A stretch of 64,000 bases of DNA from Aquipuribacter sp051216895 (GTDB lineage Bacteria > Actinomycetota > Actinomycetes > Actinomycetales > JBBAYJ01), in NCBI RefSeq assembly GCF_051216895.1, contig NZ_JBPKAO010000013.1:83724-147723 (forward strand). Direction: 5' to 3'. Below are positions 35,717-44,008 of this stretch, piece by piece (position 1 is the first letter of the stretch; every line of letters starts with the position of its first letter). The translations under genes were made by a program, and so were the position numbers. The notes under the pieces are model-generated. The model saw only the letters and a list, made by a program, of their open reading frames with translations, did no database searches and was not told where the DNA came from.

Positions 35717-36525
35717 GCGGCGCCGCCGTCCAGCTCGACGACGACGGGGGCGTGGTCGCTGGGCCCCTGACCCGTGGTCGAGCCCTTGGGCTTGCGCTGC
35801 TCACGGTCGACGAAGGCGTGCGTGACCCGCCTCGCGAAGGCCTCGTTGCCCAGCACCAGGTCGATGCGCAGGCCGCGCTTCTTGGGGAACGCGAGCTGCT
35901 GGTAGTCCCAGTAGCTGAACACCCCCGGCCCGGTGACGGGCAGCACGACGTCGGTGAACCCGTCGTCGACGAACGCCTGCAGCGCGCCCCGCTCGGCCGG
36001 GGTGACGTGGGTGTCGGTGAACACCGCCGGGTCCCAGACGTCGTCGTCGGTCGGGGCGATGTTCCAGTCGCCGACCAGGGCCAACGGCTGGTCCGGGGCC
36101 GCCGCGGTCCAGCCCGCGGCCGCCGCGCGCAGCGCCTTCAGCCACTCCAGCTTGTAGGCGTAGTGCGGGTCGGCGACGGTGCGGCCGTTGGGCACGTAGA
36201 GGCTCCACAGGCGCACGCCGCCGCAGGTGGCGCCCATCGCGCGGGCCTCGGTCACGGCCGGGTCGCCGAACCCGGGGGCACCGGGGAAGCCCACCTCGAC
36301 GTCGCTGAGACCGACGCGGGACACGACCGCGACCCCGTTCCACTGGTTGAGCCCGTGGTAGGCGACCTCGTACCCGGCGGCCTCGAACGCCATCACCGGG
36401 AACTTGTCGTCGGCCACCTTGGTCTCCTGCAGGGCGACGACGTCGACGTCGGCGGTGCCGAGCCACTCCACCACCCGCTCGAGCCGGGAGCGGAGGGAGT
36501 TGACGTTCCAGGTGGCCAGTCGCAC
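35713..36525 (-). CDS. xth: Exodeoxyribonuclease III
   Basis: A 270-residue protein starting GTG at 36525 (RLATWNVNSLRSRL). Catalytic landmarks of the EEP family are present: NVNS, LQETKVAD with the metal-binding Glu, the Tyr region SLYVPNG, GDWNIAPTDDDVW, and the terminal GPSDHAPVVVEL with Asp-His. It repairs abasic sites and trims DNA 3' ends. Its stop overlaps the DUF368 start, suggesting a two-gene operon, although no functional link is evident. Confidence 0.97.
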   Translation of the reverse strand: MRLATWNVNSLRSRLERVVEWLGTADVDVVALQETKVADDKFPVMAFEAAGYEVAYHGLNQWNGVAVVSRVGLSDVEVGFPGAPGFGDPAVTEARAMGATCGGVRLWSLYVPNGRTVADPHYAYKLEWLKALRAAAAGWTAAAPDQPLALVGDWNIAPTDDDVWDPAVFTDTHVTPAERGALQAFVDDGFTDVVLPVTGPGVFSYWDYQQLAFPKKRGLRIDLVLGNEAFARRVTHAFVDREQRKPKGSTTGQGPSDHAPVVVELDGGAA

Positions 36526-36556
36526 CCGGCCACCGTAGGCCACGCCGATACCGTGG

Positions 36557-37384
36557 GTGCTCGTGAGCAGCCCACCCGGCACCACCCCGACCCGTCCCAC
36601 GGCCCTCGTGACAGGACCGACGTCAGGGATCGGCCACTCCTTCGCCCGCGCGCTCGCCGCGTCCGGCCACGACCTGGTCCTGGTCTCCCGCGACGAGGCG
36701 CGGCTGCAGGTCACCGCGGCCGAGCTGCGGGAGCGCTACGCCGTGACCGTCGAGGTGCTCCCGGCCGACCTGTCCGACCGCGCGCAGGTGCTGCGGGTGG
36801 CGGAGCGGCTGCGCGAGGCCGACCGGCCCGTCGACCTGCTCGTCAACAACGCCGGGTTCGGGGTCAGGGGCCGGTTCCTGGACGGCGACCTGGACGCCGA
36901 GCTGCGCCAGCTGGACGTCCTGGCCACCGCGGTCCTCGTGCTCTCGCACGCAGCCGCGCCGGGGATGGTGGCGCGCGGGCGGGGGGCGGTCGTGAACGTC
37001 AGCTCCGTGGCCGGGTTCGGGCCGATGGGCAGCTACTCCGCGGCCAAGGCCTGGTGCACCTCGTTCACCGAGCACCTCGCCGCCACCCTGCAGGGCACCG
37101 GGGTGACCGCGACGGCGCTGTGCCCCGGGTTCGTCCGGACCGAGTTCCACGACCGGGCCGGCATGGACGTCGGCAGCCGCTCGTCCGGCTGGTGGCTGGA
37201 CCCGGACGACCTGGTGGAGGACTGCCTGCGGGACGTCCGGCGCGGGCGGGCGATCAGCGTGCCGAGCCGCCGCTACCGAGCCCTGGTCGTGCTGCTCGGC
37301 CTGCTCCCCGCCGGCACCTACCGCGCGAGAATGCTGGCCGCCGGCCGCCGCCGGACCGGCACCCACCGAGGAGACGACGCATGA
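36557..37384 (+). CDS. Short-chain dehydrogenase/reductase
   Basis: A 275-residue classical SDR. The cofactor motif is TGPTSGIG (residues about 19-26), with NNAGFG near 97, the catalytic Ser in VNVSSVAGFG and the YSAAK pair near 160. The C-terminal part, with a GFVRTEF segment and a basic tail, fits the DltE/SDR_c5-like group that often acts on lipids or keto-acyl compounds; the substrate is unknown. The first codon may be the GTG at 36557 or the GTG two codons later. Its stop overlaps the pyrE ATG. Confidence 0.92.
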   Translation: MLVSSPPGTTPTRPTALVTGPTSGIGHSFARALAASGHDLVLVSRDEARLQVTAAELRERYAVTVEVLPADLSDRAQVLRVAERLREADRPVDLLVNNAGFGVRGRFLDGDLDAELRQLDVLATAVLVLSHAAAPGMVARGRGAVVNVSSVAGFGPMGSYSAAKAWCTSFTEHLAATLQGTGVTATALCPGFVRTEFHDRAGMDVGSRSSGWWLDPDDLVEDCLRDVRRGRAISVPSRRYRALVVLLGLLPAGTYRARMLAAGRRRTGTHRGDDA

Positions 37385-37989
37385 ACGAGCCCACCAGCAC
37401 CCCTGTCGAGCCCACCACGGCCGGTCGCCCCGACGACCCGGGGGCCGGCGACGCGCGGAACCGGCTGGCCGCACTGGTGGCCGAGCGGGCCGTCGTCCAC
37501 GGCGAGGTGACGCTGTCCTCCGGCGCCACGGCCGACTACTACGTCGACCTGCGCCGGGTGACCCTGGACGGCGAGGTCGCCCCGCTGATCGGGGAGGTCA
37601 TGCTCGACCTGGTCGCCGACCTCGACGTCGACGCCGTCGGCGGGCTCACCCTGGGCGCCGACCCGGTCGCGACGGCGATGCTGCACACCGCCGCCGCGCG
37701 CGGTCGGCGCCTCGACGCGTTCGTCGTCCGCAAGGCCGGCAAGGCCCACGGCCTGCAGCGACGGATCGAAGGCCCGGACGTCGCGGGCCGACGCGTGCTG
37801 GCCGTCGAGGACACGTCCACCACGGGCGGGTCGGTCCTGACCGCGGTCGAGGCGCTGCGCGAGGCCGGGGCCGACGTCGTCGCGGTCGCCGTCATCGTCG
37901 ACCGGGGCACCGTCGCCGCGCAGAAGGTCGCCGAGGCGGGGCTGGAGTACCGCTACGCGCTGGGGCTGGCCGATCTCGGCCTGGGCTGA
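37381..37989 (+). CDS. pyrE: Orotate phosphoribosyltransferase
   Basis: A 202-residue protein translationally coupled to the SDR gene (ATGA). After 25 extra N-terminal residues rich in Pro and Thr come the family landmarks: LSSGATADYYVDLRR, GGLTLGADPVA, FVVRKAGKAHG with the catalytic Lys loop, and the PRPP motif VLAVEDTSTTGGS. It converts orotate and PRPP to OMP in pyrimidine synthesis. A SpoU methyltransferase follows 11 bases later, the usual actinobacterial neighbour. Confidence 0.97.
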   Translation: MNEPTSTPVEPTTAGRPDDPGAGDARNRLAALVAERAVVHGEVTLSSGATADYYVDLRRVTLDGEVAPLIGEVMLDLVADLDVDAVGGLTLGADPVATAMLHTAAARGRRLDAFVVRKAGKAHGLQRRIEGPDVAGRRVLAVEDTSTTGGSVLTAVEALREAGADVVAVAVIVDRGTVAAQKVAEAGLEYRYALGLADLGLG

Positions 37990-38000
37990 GGGCAGGTCCG

Positions 38001-38588
38001 GTGGTCGGTGAGCCCCAGGCCTCGGTGCCGGACGACCAGGCCGTCGACCCCGAGCAGGACCGGCGCAACGTCGAGGACCGCTACCGCGGCTGGAGCGTCG
38101 ACGCCGTGCGCGCCGACCTGGCCGCGCGATCGCACCCGTTCCACGTCGCCATCGAGAACCTGGCCCACGACTTCAACATCGGGTCGATCGTGCGCACGGC
38201 CAACGCGTTCAACGCCCGTTCGGTCCACGTCGTCGGTCGTCGTCGGTGGAACCGGCGCGGCGCCATGGTCACCGACCGCTACCTCGACGTCCGTCACCAG
38301 CCCGACGCGGCCGCCCTGCACGGCTGGGCCGCGGGCCAGGGGCTGCCCGTGATCGGCGTCGACAACGTGCCCGGGGCGCGGCCGCTGGAGACGTTCGAGC
38401 TGCCGCGGGAGTGCGTGCTGCTGTTCGGCGCCGAGGGGCCCGGGCTGTCCGAGGCGGCGGGGGCCGGCTGCACGCACCTGGTCGGCATCACCCAGTTCGG
38501 CTCGACGCGGTCGATCAACGTCGGGGCCGCCGCGGCCGTGGTGATGCACGCGTGGGTCCGGCGCTGGGCGTTCGACCAGCCCGTGTGA
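38001..38588 (+). CDS. SpoU/TrmH-family RNA 2'-O-methyltransferase
   Basis: A 195-residue SPOUT protein with GTG start at 38001. The three family motifs are visible: motif 1 IENLAHDFNIGSIVRTANAF (Asn and Arg present), motif 2 LLFGAEGPGLS, motif 3 GSTRSINVGAAAAV. The knot-forming C-terminal half binds S-adenosylmethionine. The target (tRNA or rRNA) cannot be read from the sequence. It follows pyrE by 11 bases and is probably in the same operon. Confidence 0.94.
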   Translation: MVGEPQASVPDDQAVDPEQDRRNVEDRYRGWSVDAVRADLAARSHPFHVAIENLAHDFNIGSIVRTANAFNARSVHVVGRRRWNRRGAMVTDRYLDVRHQPDAAALHGWAAGQGLPVIGVDNVPGARPLETFELPRECVLLFGAEGPGLSEAAGAGCTHLVGITQFGSTRSINVGAAAAVVMHAWVRRWAFDQPV

Positions 38589-38639
38589 GGACGGGGCCGG
38601 TGGCCGCGCCGGGTCGGTGACGGCCGCCCCCTGCGTGCC

Positions 38640-39104
38640 TCAGGGGGCGCCGACCACGAACACCCCGCCGACGATCTCGCCCTCGACCGGGACCGGCTCG
38701 TCGGTCCACGAGACGTCGCCCTCGGTCGTGGTGGCCGCCCCGACGGTGGCCGCCCCGACGGTGGCCCCGCTCTCGTCGAGCGCGATCGACGCCCCGCCGC
38801 ACTGGGGCGGGAAGGACTCCGCCAGCGCCTCGCACAACCTGGCCCCGTCGCCGTCGTCCAGGTAGTACCCGCTCATGAGGAACGGTCCCTCGACCCCCGC
38901 GGCCAGGGCGTCCGCCACGGGCAGGGACCCGTCCGGCCCGGACTCGGGACCGCCGGTGCCGGTGGGCATGTCGGCGCAGTCGGTCGCGCCCTCCAGGCAC
39001 GCCCCGGCGGCGCCGTCACCGGTGGTCGCGCCGTCGTCAGCCCCGCACGCCGTCAGCAGCAGCAGCGCGGCGACCGTCCCCGTCGCCTGCAGGTATCTCG
39101 TCAT
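38640..39104 (-). CDS. Lipoprotein of unknown function
   Basis: A 154-residue protein with a lipobox LLTAC (Cys20), so it is lipidated and anchored on the outer face of the membrane. The mature part is acidic with an Asp/Gly/Thr-rich linker to about residue 65. A VGAAT pentapeptide is repeated in tandem near residue 118, encoded by 15-bp repeats. Three further Cys may form a disulfide. Its first 68 bases overlap the 3' end of the carotenoid-cleavage gene in another frame, which suggests coupling or a recently extended gene. Function unknown. Confidence 0.75.
   Translation of the reverse strand: MTRYLQATGTVAALLLLTACGADDGATTGDGAAGACLEGATDCADMPTGTGGPESGPDGSLPVADALAAGVEGPFLMSGYYLDDGDGARLCEALAESFPPQCGGASIALDESGATVGAATVGAATTTEGDVSWTDEPVPVEGEIVGGVFVVGAP
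38731..38765. repeat. 15-bp tandem repeat in the lipoprotein gene
   Basis: GTGGCCGCCCCGACG occurs at 38731 and 38746, with a partial third copy from 38761. It encodes the VGAAT repeats and is in frame. Confidence 0.8.
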
Positions 39105-40221
39105 GGTCGTTGGACGTCGCCGGCCCGGCTGCGGTTCCGGGGGCCGGGACGGGCTCGGTCGGCACCTTCCGGGCCCTCGCCGCCCTGACCTCCAGGACGG
39201 CCACCGCGACGCTGTGGGGGACCGTGAGCGCCCAGATCACCGCGAGCAGGCCACCCAGGACGGTGGCCCCGGTCAACCCGAGCGCGACCGCCACGACGAG
39301 CACCCCGACGGTGGCGGGCACGCCCGCCCACGCGGAGTCCAGCACCTCGCGCAGCGGCCGGTCGACGTGACGGGCGCTCGGTGCCCCCGTGGGCCCGCGC
39401 AGGACCTGGGCCAGGCGCGACTGGTGGCGCAGCGCGTGCCAGAACGCGAAGAAGACGGCGAACGCGATCAGCGGGTGCGCCAGCGCGGCCAGCGCGGTCA
39501 GGGCGGCGAGCTCGGTGGCCACCGTGGCGGCCCGGTGGTCGCCGCGGACCGAGGCCGCCACGCACCACAGCACGGCGGTCACCCCGACGACGACCAGCAC
39601 GTCGGCCAGCAGCGGCAGCGGTCCCAGCACCGGCGCCAGCCGCGGGTCGACCGCCGTCAGGGCGGCGCCGGCCTCGCGGGAGGCCAGCGGCAGCACCACG
39701 ACCACGGCCCCGCCGAGCGAGGCCACCCAGGCCAGCGGGTCCGTCCAGCCGCGGGCCAGGCCGCGCTCCACGGCGACCCCGGCCTCACCGGTGGCGAAGT
39801 GCGCCACGCTCAGGACGAGGAACAGCGCGAACCCGGCTCGGGGGGCCATCAGGTAGGCGGTGAGGCTGAGCAGGGCCAGCGTGACGTAACCGGTGACGAA
39901 CCGGGTGCTCAGCCCGCGGAACGACGCGACGACGGGCGCGCCCCGCAGCCGGTCCAGCCGACCCGCGAGCCGGCCGCCCCTGGTCGCGCCCCGGTCGTGG
40001 CGGTCGCGAGCGTCGGGGGCGTCGGGGCGGCCGGCCAGGAGCACCAGGTGGTCCAGCGCCCCGTGGGGGCTGCCGAGGGCGATGAGCAGGACCGCCACGG
40101 CTCCGGCCACCCCGGTGCGCCACGGCTCGCCGAACGGCGCCAGCAGGACCGAGACCGCGATGCCGACGACGACGGCCACGGTTCCGGTGCGGGTGATGCG
40201 GTCGTGCGCCACCAACGGCAT
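39037..40221 (-). CDS. Brp/Blh-family beta-carotene 15,15'-dioxygenase (retinal-forming)
   Basis: A 394-residue polytopic membrane protein starting at the ATG at 40221. It has about nine hydrophobic segments and the His-rich landmarks of the family: GSPHGALDHLVL near residue 55, SVAHFATGE near 155, a FFAFWHALRHQSRL segment near 265, and a late TVPHSVAV. Blh enzymes cleave beta-carotene into two molecules of retinal and usually serve microbial rhodopsins. No rhodopsin or carotenoid-synthesis gene is in the window. The 3' end overlaps the lipoprotein gene by 68 bases. The Arg/Ala/Asp-rich C-terminal 40 residues look unstructured. Confidence 0.87.
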   Translation of the reverse strand: MPLVAHDRITRTGTVAVVVGIAVSVLLAPFGEPWRTGVAGAVAVLLIALGSPHGALDHLVLLAGRPDAPDARDRHDRGATRGGRLAGRLDRLRGAPVVASFRGLSTRFVTGYVTLALLSLTAYLMAPRAGFALFLVLSVAHFATGEAGVAVERGLARGWTDPLAWVASLGGAVVVVLPLASREAGAALTAVDPRLAPVLGPLPLLADVLVVVGVTAVLWCVAASVRGDHRAATVATELAALTALAALAHPLIAFAVFFAFWHALRHQSRLAQVLRGPTGAPSARHVDRPLREVLDSAWAGVPATVGVLVVAVALGLTGATVLGGLLAVIWALTVPHSVAVAVLEVRAARARKVPTEPVPAPGTAAGPATSNDHDEIPAGDGDGRRAAAADGVRG

Positions 40222-40301
40222 GGACCCAGCCTGCGACCCCGCCGGGCATCGCACAACCCGACCGGGGCCGACCCGTCCGCCCGCGGCCCAGCACGGCTCG
40301 C

Positions 40302-41282
40302 TCAGAGCAGGTCCACGTCCAGCCAGACCGTGCCCGCGGCGACGTCGAAGGACCCGCCCCAGCGCGCCGGCAGCACGACCACCCCGCCGGGACCCAGGTC
40401 GTGCGGCACGGCGGGGTGCTGCAGCGCACCGGACACCACGACGACCACGCGGGGGTGGTCGCGCTGCGGCACGTGGGTACGACCGGGGAGGGCAGCGGTG
40501 GACCGGCTGATCCGGTAGTGCCTGGTGTCGACCAGCAGGCCGTCGCCACGGCGCGGGGCCGGCGGGTCCAGGTTGACCCACCACTCCGCCCGCAGGCACA
40601 GCATGGCCTCGTCGTGGTGCAGGGTGCGCGGGGCCCGGTCGTACTCCTGCGTCCAGTCGTACACCCGGTACGTGGTGTCGGACGGGGTCTGCGGCTCCGC
40701 GACCACGACCCCGGCGCCCAGGGCGTGGAGCAGCCCGGCGGGGACGTGGTGCACGTCGCCCACCCGGGCGGGGACCCGCCGGATCATGGGCACCACGGCC
40801 GGGGTGCCGAACGCGGCGTCGAAGTCGTCCGGACCGACACCGCTGTGCACGCCCAGCATCAGCTCGGCGCCGGGCTCGGCGTGCACCACCACCCACGACT
40901 CGGTCTTCAGCTGCGCGCCCGGCAACCGGTCGAGGACCGCCGCCGACGGGTGCACCTGCAGCGACAGGTTCTCCCGTGCGTCCAGGTGCTTGAGCAGCAG
41001 GGGGAACCGGCCGCCGGCGGCGGGCTCCACCAGCCCGAGCAGGTCCTCGCGGTGCGAGGCGACCAGCTCGCCCAGGGTGCGGCCGGTGAACGGGCCGTGG
41101 GCGACCCGCGACACCGGGTCGGTGACGTCGGTGGCGGACGGGTCCAGGTCCGCGACGTCCCAGGACTCGCCGACCGGCACGTCCGGTGGCAGGTCCCGCC
41201 CCAGCTCGGCCAGCCGGCGCCCACCCCACGGCTTCGGCACCAGACGGGGGGTGAGGACGAGCGGGCCCAGGGTCACGGCCAC
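40302..41282 (-). CDS. manA: Mannose-6-phosphate isomerase, type I
   Basis: A 326-residue cupin-fold protein. Zinc-site landmarks of the family are present: LLKHLDARENLSLQVHP with Gln and His, TESWVVVHAEPGAEL with Glu, and HHVPAGLLHALGAGV with the late His. The PKPWGG N-terminus is also typical. It interconverts mannose 6-phosphate and fructose 6-phosphate, feeding mannosylated lipids and glycans. The start could be GTG at 41282 or two codons later. It precedes the Blh gene by 80 bases on the same strand. Confidence 0.93.
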   Translation of the reverse strand: MAVTLGPLVLTPRLVPKPWGGRRLAELGRDLPPDVPVGESWDVADLDPSATDVTDPVSRVAHGPFTGRTLGELVASHREDLLGLVEPAAGGRFPLLLKHLDARENLSLQVHPSAAVLDRLPGAQLKTESWVVVHAEPGAELMLGVHSGVGPDDFDAAFGTPAVVPMIRRVPARVGDVHHVPAGLLHALGAGVVVAEPQTPSDTTYRVYDWTQEYDRAPRTLHHDEAMLCLRAEWWVNLDPPAPRRGDGLLVDTRHYRISRSTAALPGRTHVPQRDHPRVVVVVSGALQHPAVPHDLGPGGVVVLPARWGGSFDVAAGTVWLDVDLL

Positions 41283-41349
41283 CAGGGTCCCACCCGGCCG
41301 GGGCTGCGTCCGGACGACCGACGACCCTCGCCCGGACGGTGCACCGGGA

Positions 41350-42288
41350 TCAGTGCCAGACGGTGCGGCGACCGCGCTGCTGCGGGGCCCGGCTGGTCTG
41401 CCAGACCCGACGCCAGCGGGCGACGTCGGGACCGCTGGCCGGCGCGTTGCCCTCGCCCGCGGCGCGCAGCCGGGCCGAGAACCAGTCGTTGCTGTCCTCG
41501 TCCAGCAGCCCGGCCAGGGCCGCCTCGACCCGCTTGCCGAAGTCGCGGGGCCCCTCGCCCTGGACGGGGGTCACGGGCTCGCCGTAACGGATGCTCACCG
41601 GCGGACGACCGCGGCTGGGCCAGGACTGCTCGTGCGGCATGGCGTTGAACGAGCCACGGATGGCGATCGGCACGACGGGCACCCCGTAGGTGGTGGCCAT
41701 GAACGCCGCGCCGAGCTTGAACTGCCCCGTCCAGCCGTCCCTCGACCGCGTCCCCTCGGGGTAGACGACGATCGACCAGCCGTCCTTGAGCAGGTAGCCG
41801 GGGGTGCTCGACAGCGACCCGCCGCGACGCTCGATGGGGAAGGTGTTGAACAGCACCGCCGACCCGGCCGCGCGCCACCAGGTGTCGAAGAAGTAGTCCG
41901 CCGCCGCCGCGACGGCGGTCTTGCGGCGCCACCGGGCGGGCAGGGTGTTCATGATCAGCGGGGTGTCGACGTGCGAGGTGTGGTTGGCGACGAACACCAC
42001 CGGGCCCTGCACGCGGTCCAGCACGTCCAGGCCGTGCGCCTTGACCGAGACCTGCGAGCGGAGCAGCCCGTTCATGCCGACGCCGAGGACGACCTCGCGG
42101 ACGCCGCGCATGAGCGGCGTGCGGGCCCAGCGGGTCGGGAAGACGCGCGTCGACCGGGCGGGGACGTACGGCTCGGCCGAGCGCGGCACCAGGGCCTTGC
42201 GCCCGACGCCCCAGCGCCAGCCGCGGGCGACGGTGCGGACGTCGCGGACGCCGTCCCGCACCCACGAGGTGGGCGTGGTCCGGCTCAC
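41350..42288 (-). CDS. PlsC-type lysophospholipid acyltransferase
   Basis: A 312-residue protein with GTG start at 42288 overlapping the stop of the LarA-like gene (GTGA). The acyltransferase motifs are NHTSHVD (HX4D catalytic pair, near residue 100) and VYPEGTRSRDG (near 165), with VPIAIRGSFNAMP as motif IV. Members acylate lysophosphatidate or related glycerol lipids at the membrane. Coupling to a LarA-like protein and proximity to an SDR-HAD fusion suggest a specialised lipid pathway, not the housekeeping plsC, but that is inference. Confidence 0.92.
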   Translation of the reverse strand: MSRTTPTSWVRDGVRDVRTVARGWRWGVGRKALVPRSAEPYVPARSTRVFPTRWARTPLMRGVREVVLGVGMNGLLRSQVSVKAHGLDVLDRVQGPVVFVANHTSHVDTPLIMNTLPARWRRKTAVAAAADYFFDTWWRAAGSAVLFNTFPIERRGGSLSSTPGYLLKDGWSIVVYPEGTRSRDGWTGQFKLGAAFMATTYGVPVVPIAIRGSFNAMPHEQSWPSRGRPPVSIRYGEPVTPVQGEGPRDFGKRVEAALAGLLDEDSNDWFSARLRAAGEGNAPASGPDVARWRRVWQTSRAPQQRGRRTVWH

Positions 42289-43874
42289 GTGACGTCCGCC
42301 ACCAGGTGCGGCGGGTTGTGCAGGTAGGTGATGGACGGGTCCGGGCCGACGGTGTCCGACACCATCTCCAGCGCGTCCTGCAGCGTGGTCGCCGCACGGA
42401 AGCCCATCCGGGCGCAGGCCTTGCGGTTGCCGCCCACCCACACCACGTTGCGCCCGCTGCCCAGGTGGTCCAGGGCGTGCGCAATCCAGTACCACATGTA
42501 GAACGGGTGGACCCCGTGGTAGGCGTAGCTGGTCCGGTACAGGTGGACGTACCAAGGGTCGGTCGCGTACCGCTCCTCGAACTGCTTCTCGATGACCTGC
42601 GGGTCGGTCGAGGTCGACAGCACCTCCTCGAAGAAGTCCACGTACGAGGGGTGGTGCAGCTGGTTGAACTCCTGCGTGACCGGGTGGTAGAGGATCACCG
42701 CGCCGCCCTTGCGGACGACGGGCTGGCCCCGATAGCTGTTGAAGTAGTAGCCCAGCCCCATGCACGCGGCCAGGACCGGGTTCATGATCGAGTCGACGTT
42801 GTAGGGGCCCACGAACGGCACGCCCAGCACCATGACGTCGCTCTGCCCCTGGACCGGGACGAGCTGCTGGCGGTGCACGGCGGCGATGGTCTTCTCGTGG
42901 ACGGCCTCGACCTCGCCGGCCACCACGCCGGTCAGCCCGTAGGCGCCGCGCATGGAGTGGAACGCGTTGTGGCGGACCCGCTTGGGCGCGATCGCCAGGC
43001 CCCGGCGGATGCCGACGAAACGGGCCTGGTCGGCGATGTTCCACTCCCACTCGCGCTTCTGCAGGAACGAGTACGCGTCGGGGAAGATCGTGTTGTTGAG
43101 CGTGGTCTCGATCTGGAACACCTTGACGTGCTCCGCGACGACCTTGCCCATGCGCCAGGCGCTGGAGTGCAGGGCCGACTTCTTGTGGTCCATGAACGAC
43201 CGGCTGTTGACCATGGTCTGCGGGTTGTGGTGGTGCTTGAGGCTCGAGTACGGCGCCAGGCCGATCGCGACGGACTTGTGGCCGCCGTCCATCGCCACCA
43301 GGTTGACGTTGACGTAGACGAGCAGGTCGGACTCCGCGGACCGCTTGTGGATCTGGACGTCCTCGTCGTGACGCGTCTTCCCGAGGGTGGCGATGTTCTC
43401 CTTGTCCTCGGCGTCGAAGTTGTAGAGCGCGCCCTGCGGGAAGAAGCTGCGGAACACGCGCTCGCCGACGATGTGCTTGAGCTCGTCGGGGTTGAGGCGG
43501 CGGTGCAGGGCGTTGGCGCTGACCAGCTCGACGTCGTCCACACCGGCCGCGGCGGCCATCTCCAGGACGGCCTCGATGATGCGCTGCCGGATGTCCGGGC
43601 TCTTCATCGGGGGCAGCGGGATCGAGATGTCGTCGAAGGCGATCGTCAGGCGCATGCCGGCGAAGAGCAGGCTGGGCAGCGGCTCGCTGTCGACCGGGTT
43701 GCGCAGCGCCTCGTCGATCGCGGCGTCCACGTCGGGGACGGCGGGCAGGCTCTCCGGCGGGTACACCACGCGGGTGCCGCGCGGGAACGACTCGAGCCGG
43801 AACCCCTCGCCCTCGTGGACCACCAGCGGCGGGGTCCGGTCGTCCACCTCGAGCACGAAACCGGGACGCGTCAT
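42285..43874 (-). CDS. LarA-like (DUF2088) protein
   Basis: A 529-residue protein. I prefer the ATG at 43874 over one at 43883 because the shared CATCCAACC motif then sits six bases before the start, as in two other genes of this locus. Residues about 80-240 match the LarA N-terminal (DUF2088) domain: MRLTIAFDDISIPLPPM aligns with the DxTRPxP region and VSANALHRRL with the 'TGxHR' region. The C-terminal 280 residues (DVMVLGVPFVGPYNVDSIMNP and so on) are longer and different from lactate racemase. The nickel-pincer residues cannot be confirmed, so racemase activity should not be assumed. It is coupled to the PlsC gene. Confidence 0.85.
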   Translation of the reverse strand: MTRPGFVLEVDDRTPPLVVHEGEGFRLESFPRGTRVVYPPESLPAVPDVDAAIDEALRNPVDSEPLPSLLFAGMRLTIAFDDISIPLPPMKSPDIRQRIIEAVLEMAAAAGVDDVELVSANALHRRLNPDELKHIVGERVFRSFFPQGALYNFDAEDKENIATLGKTRHDEDVQIHKRSAESDLLVYVNVNLVAMDGGHKSVAIGLAPYSSLKHHHNPQTMVNSRSFMDHKKSALHSSAWRMGKVVAEHVKVFQIETTLNNTIFPDAYSFLQKREWEWNIADQARFVGIRRGLAIAPKRVRHNAFHSMRGAYGLTGVVAGEVEAVHEKTIAAVHRQQLVPVQGQSDVMVLGVPFVGPYNVDSIMNPVLAACMGLGYYFNSYRGQPVVRKGGAVILYHPVTQEFNQLHHPSYVDFFEEVLSTSTDPQVIEKQFEERYATDPWYVHLYRTSYAYHGVHPFYMWYWIAHALDHLGSGRNVVWVGGNRKACARMGFRAATTLQDALEMVSDTVGPDPSITYLHNPPHLVADVT

Positions 43875-43880
43875 GGGCGT

Positions 43881-43889
43881 CATCCAACC
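43881..43889 (-). promoter_or_regulatory. CATCCAACC motif (GGTTGGATG on the coding strand) before the LarA-like gene
   Basis: On the plus strand CATCCAACCAC. The same sequence occurs at 47526 and 49920 before two other genes of the proposed lipid locus, each 5-8 bases from the ATG. It could be an operator, a promoter part or an mRNA leader element. Confidence 0.5.
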
Positions 43890-44008
43890 ACCGCCGGGCC
43901 CCTTCGTCGGAACCGCGCCGGTGCGCAGGGGGCCGCGCGGGCGCCGGGCCCTGCGGTCCGCCCCCGCGGTCGGGGGCGTCAGGTGGTCCGGCTGGCAGAC
44001 TCCGCGGG

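Noticed and set aside
42285..43874. Annotation as lactate racemase larA
   Set aside because: Only the DUF2088 similarity is clear; pincer-cofactor residues and larBCE are not visible, so a family-level name is safer.
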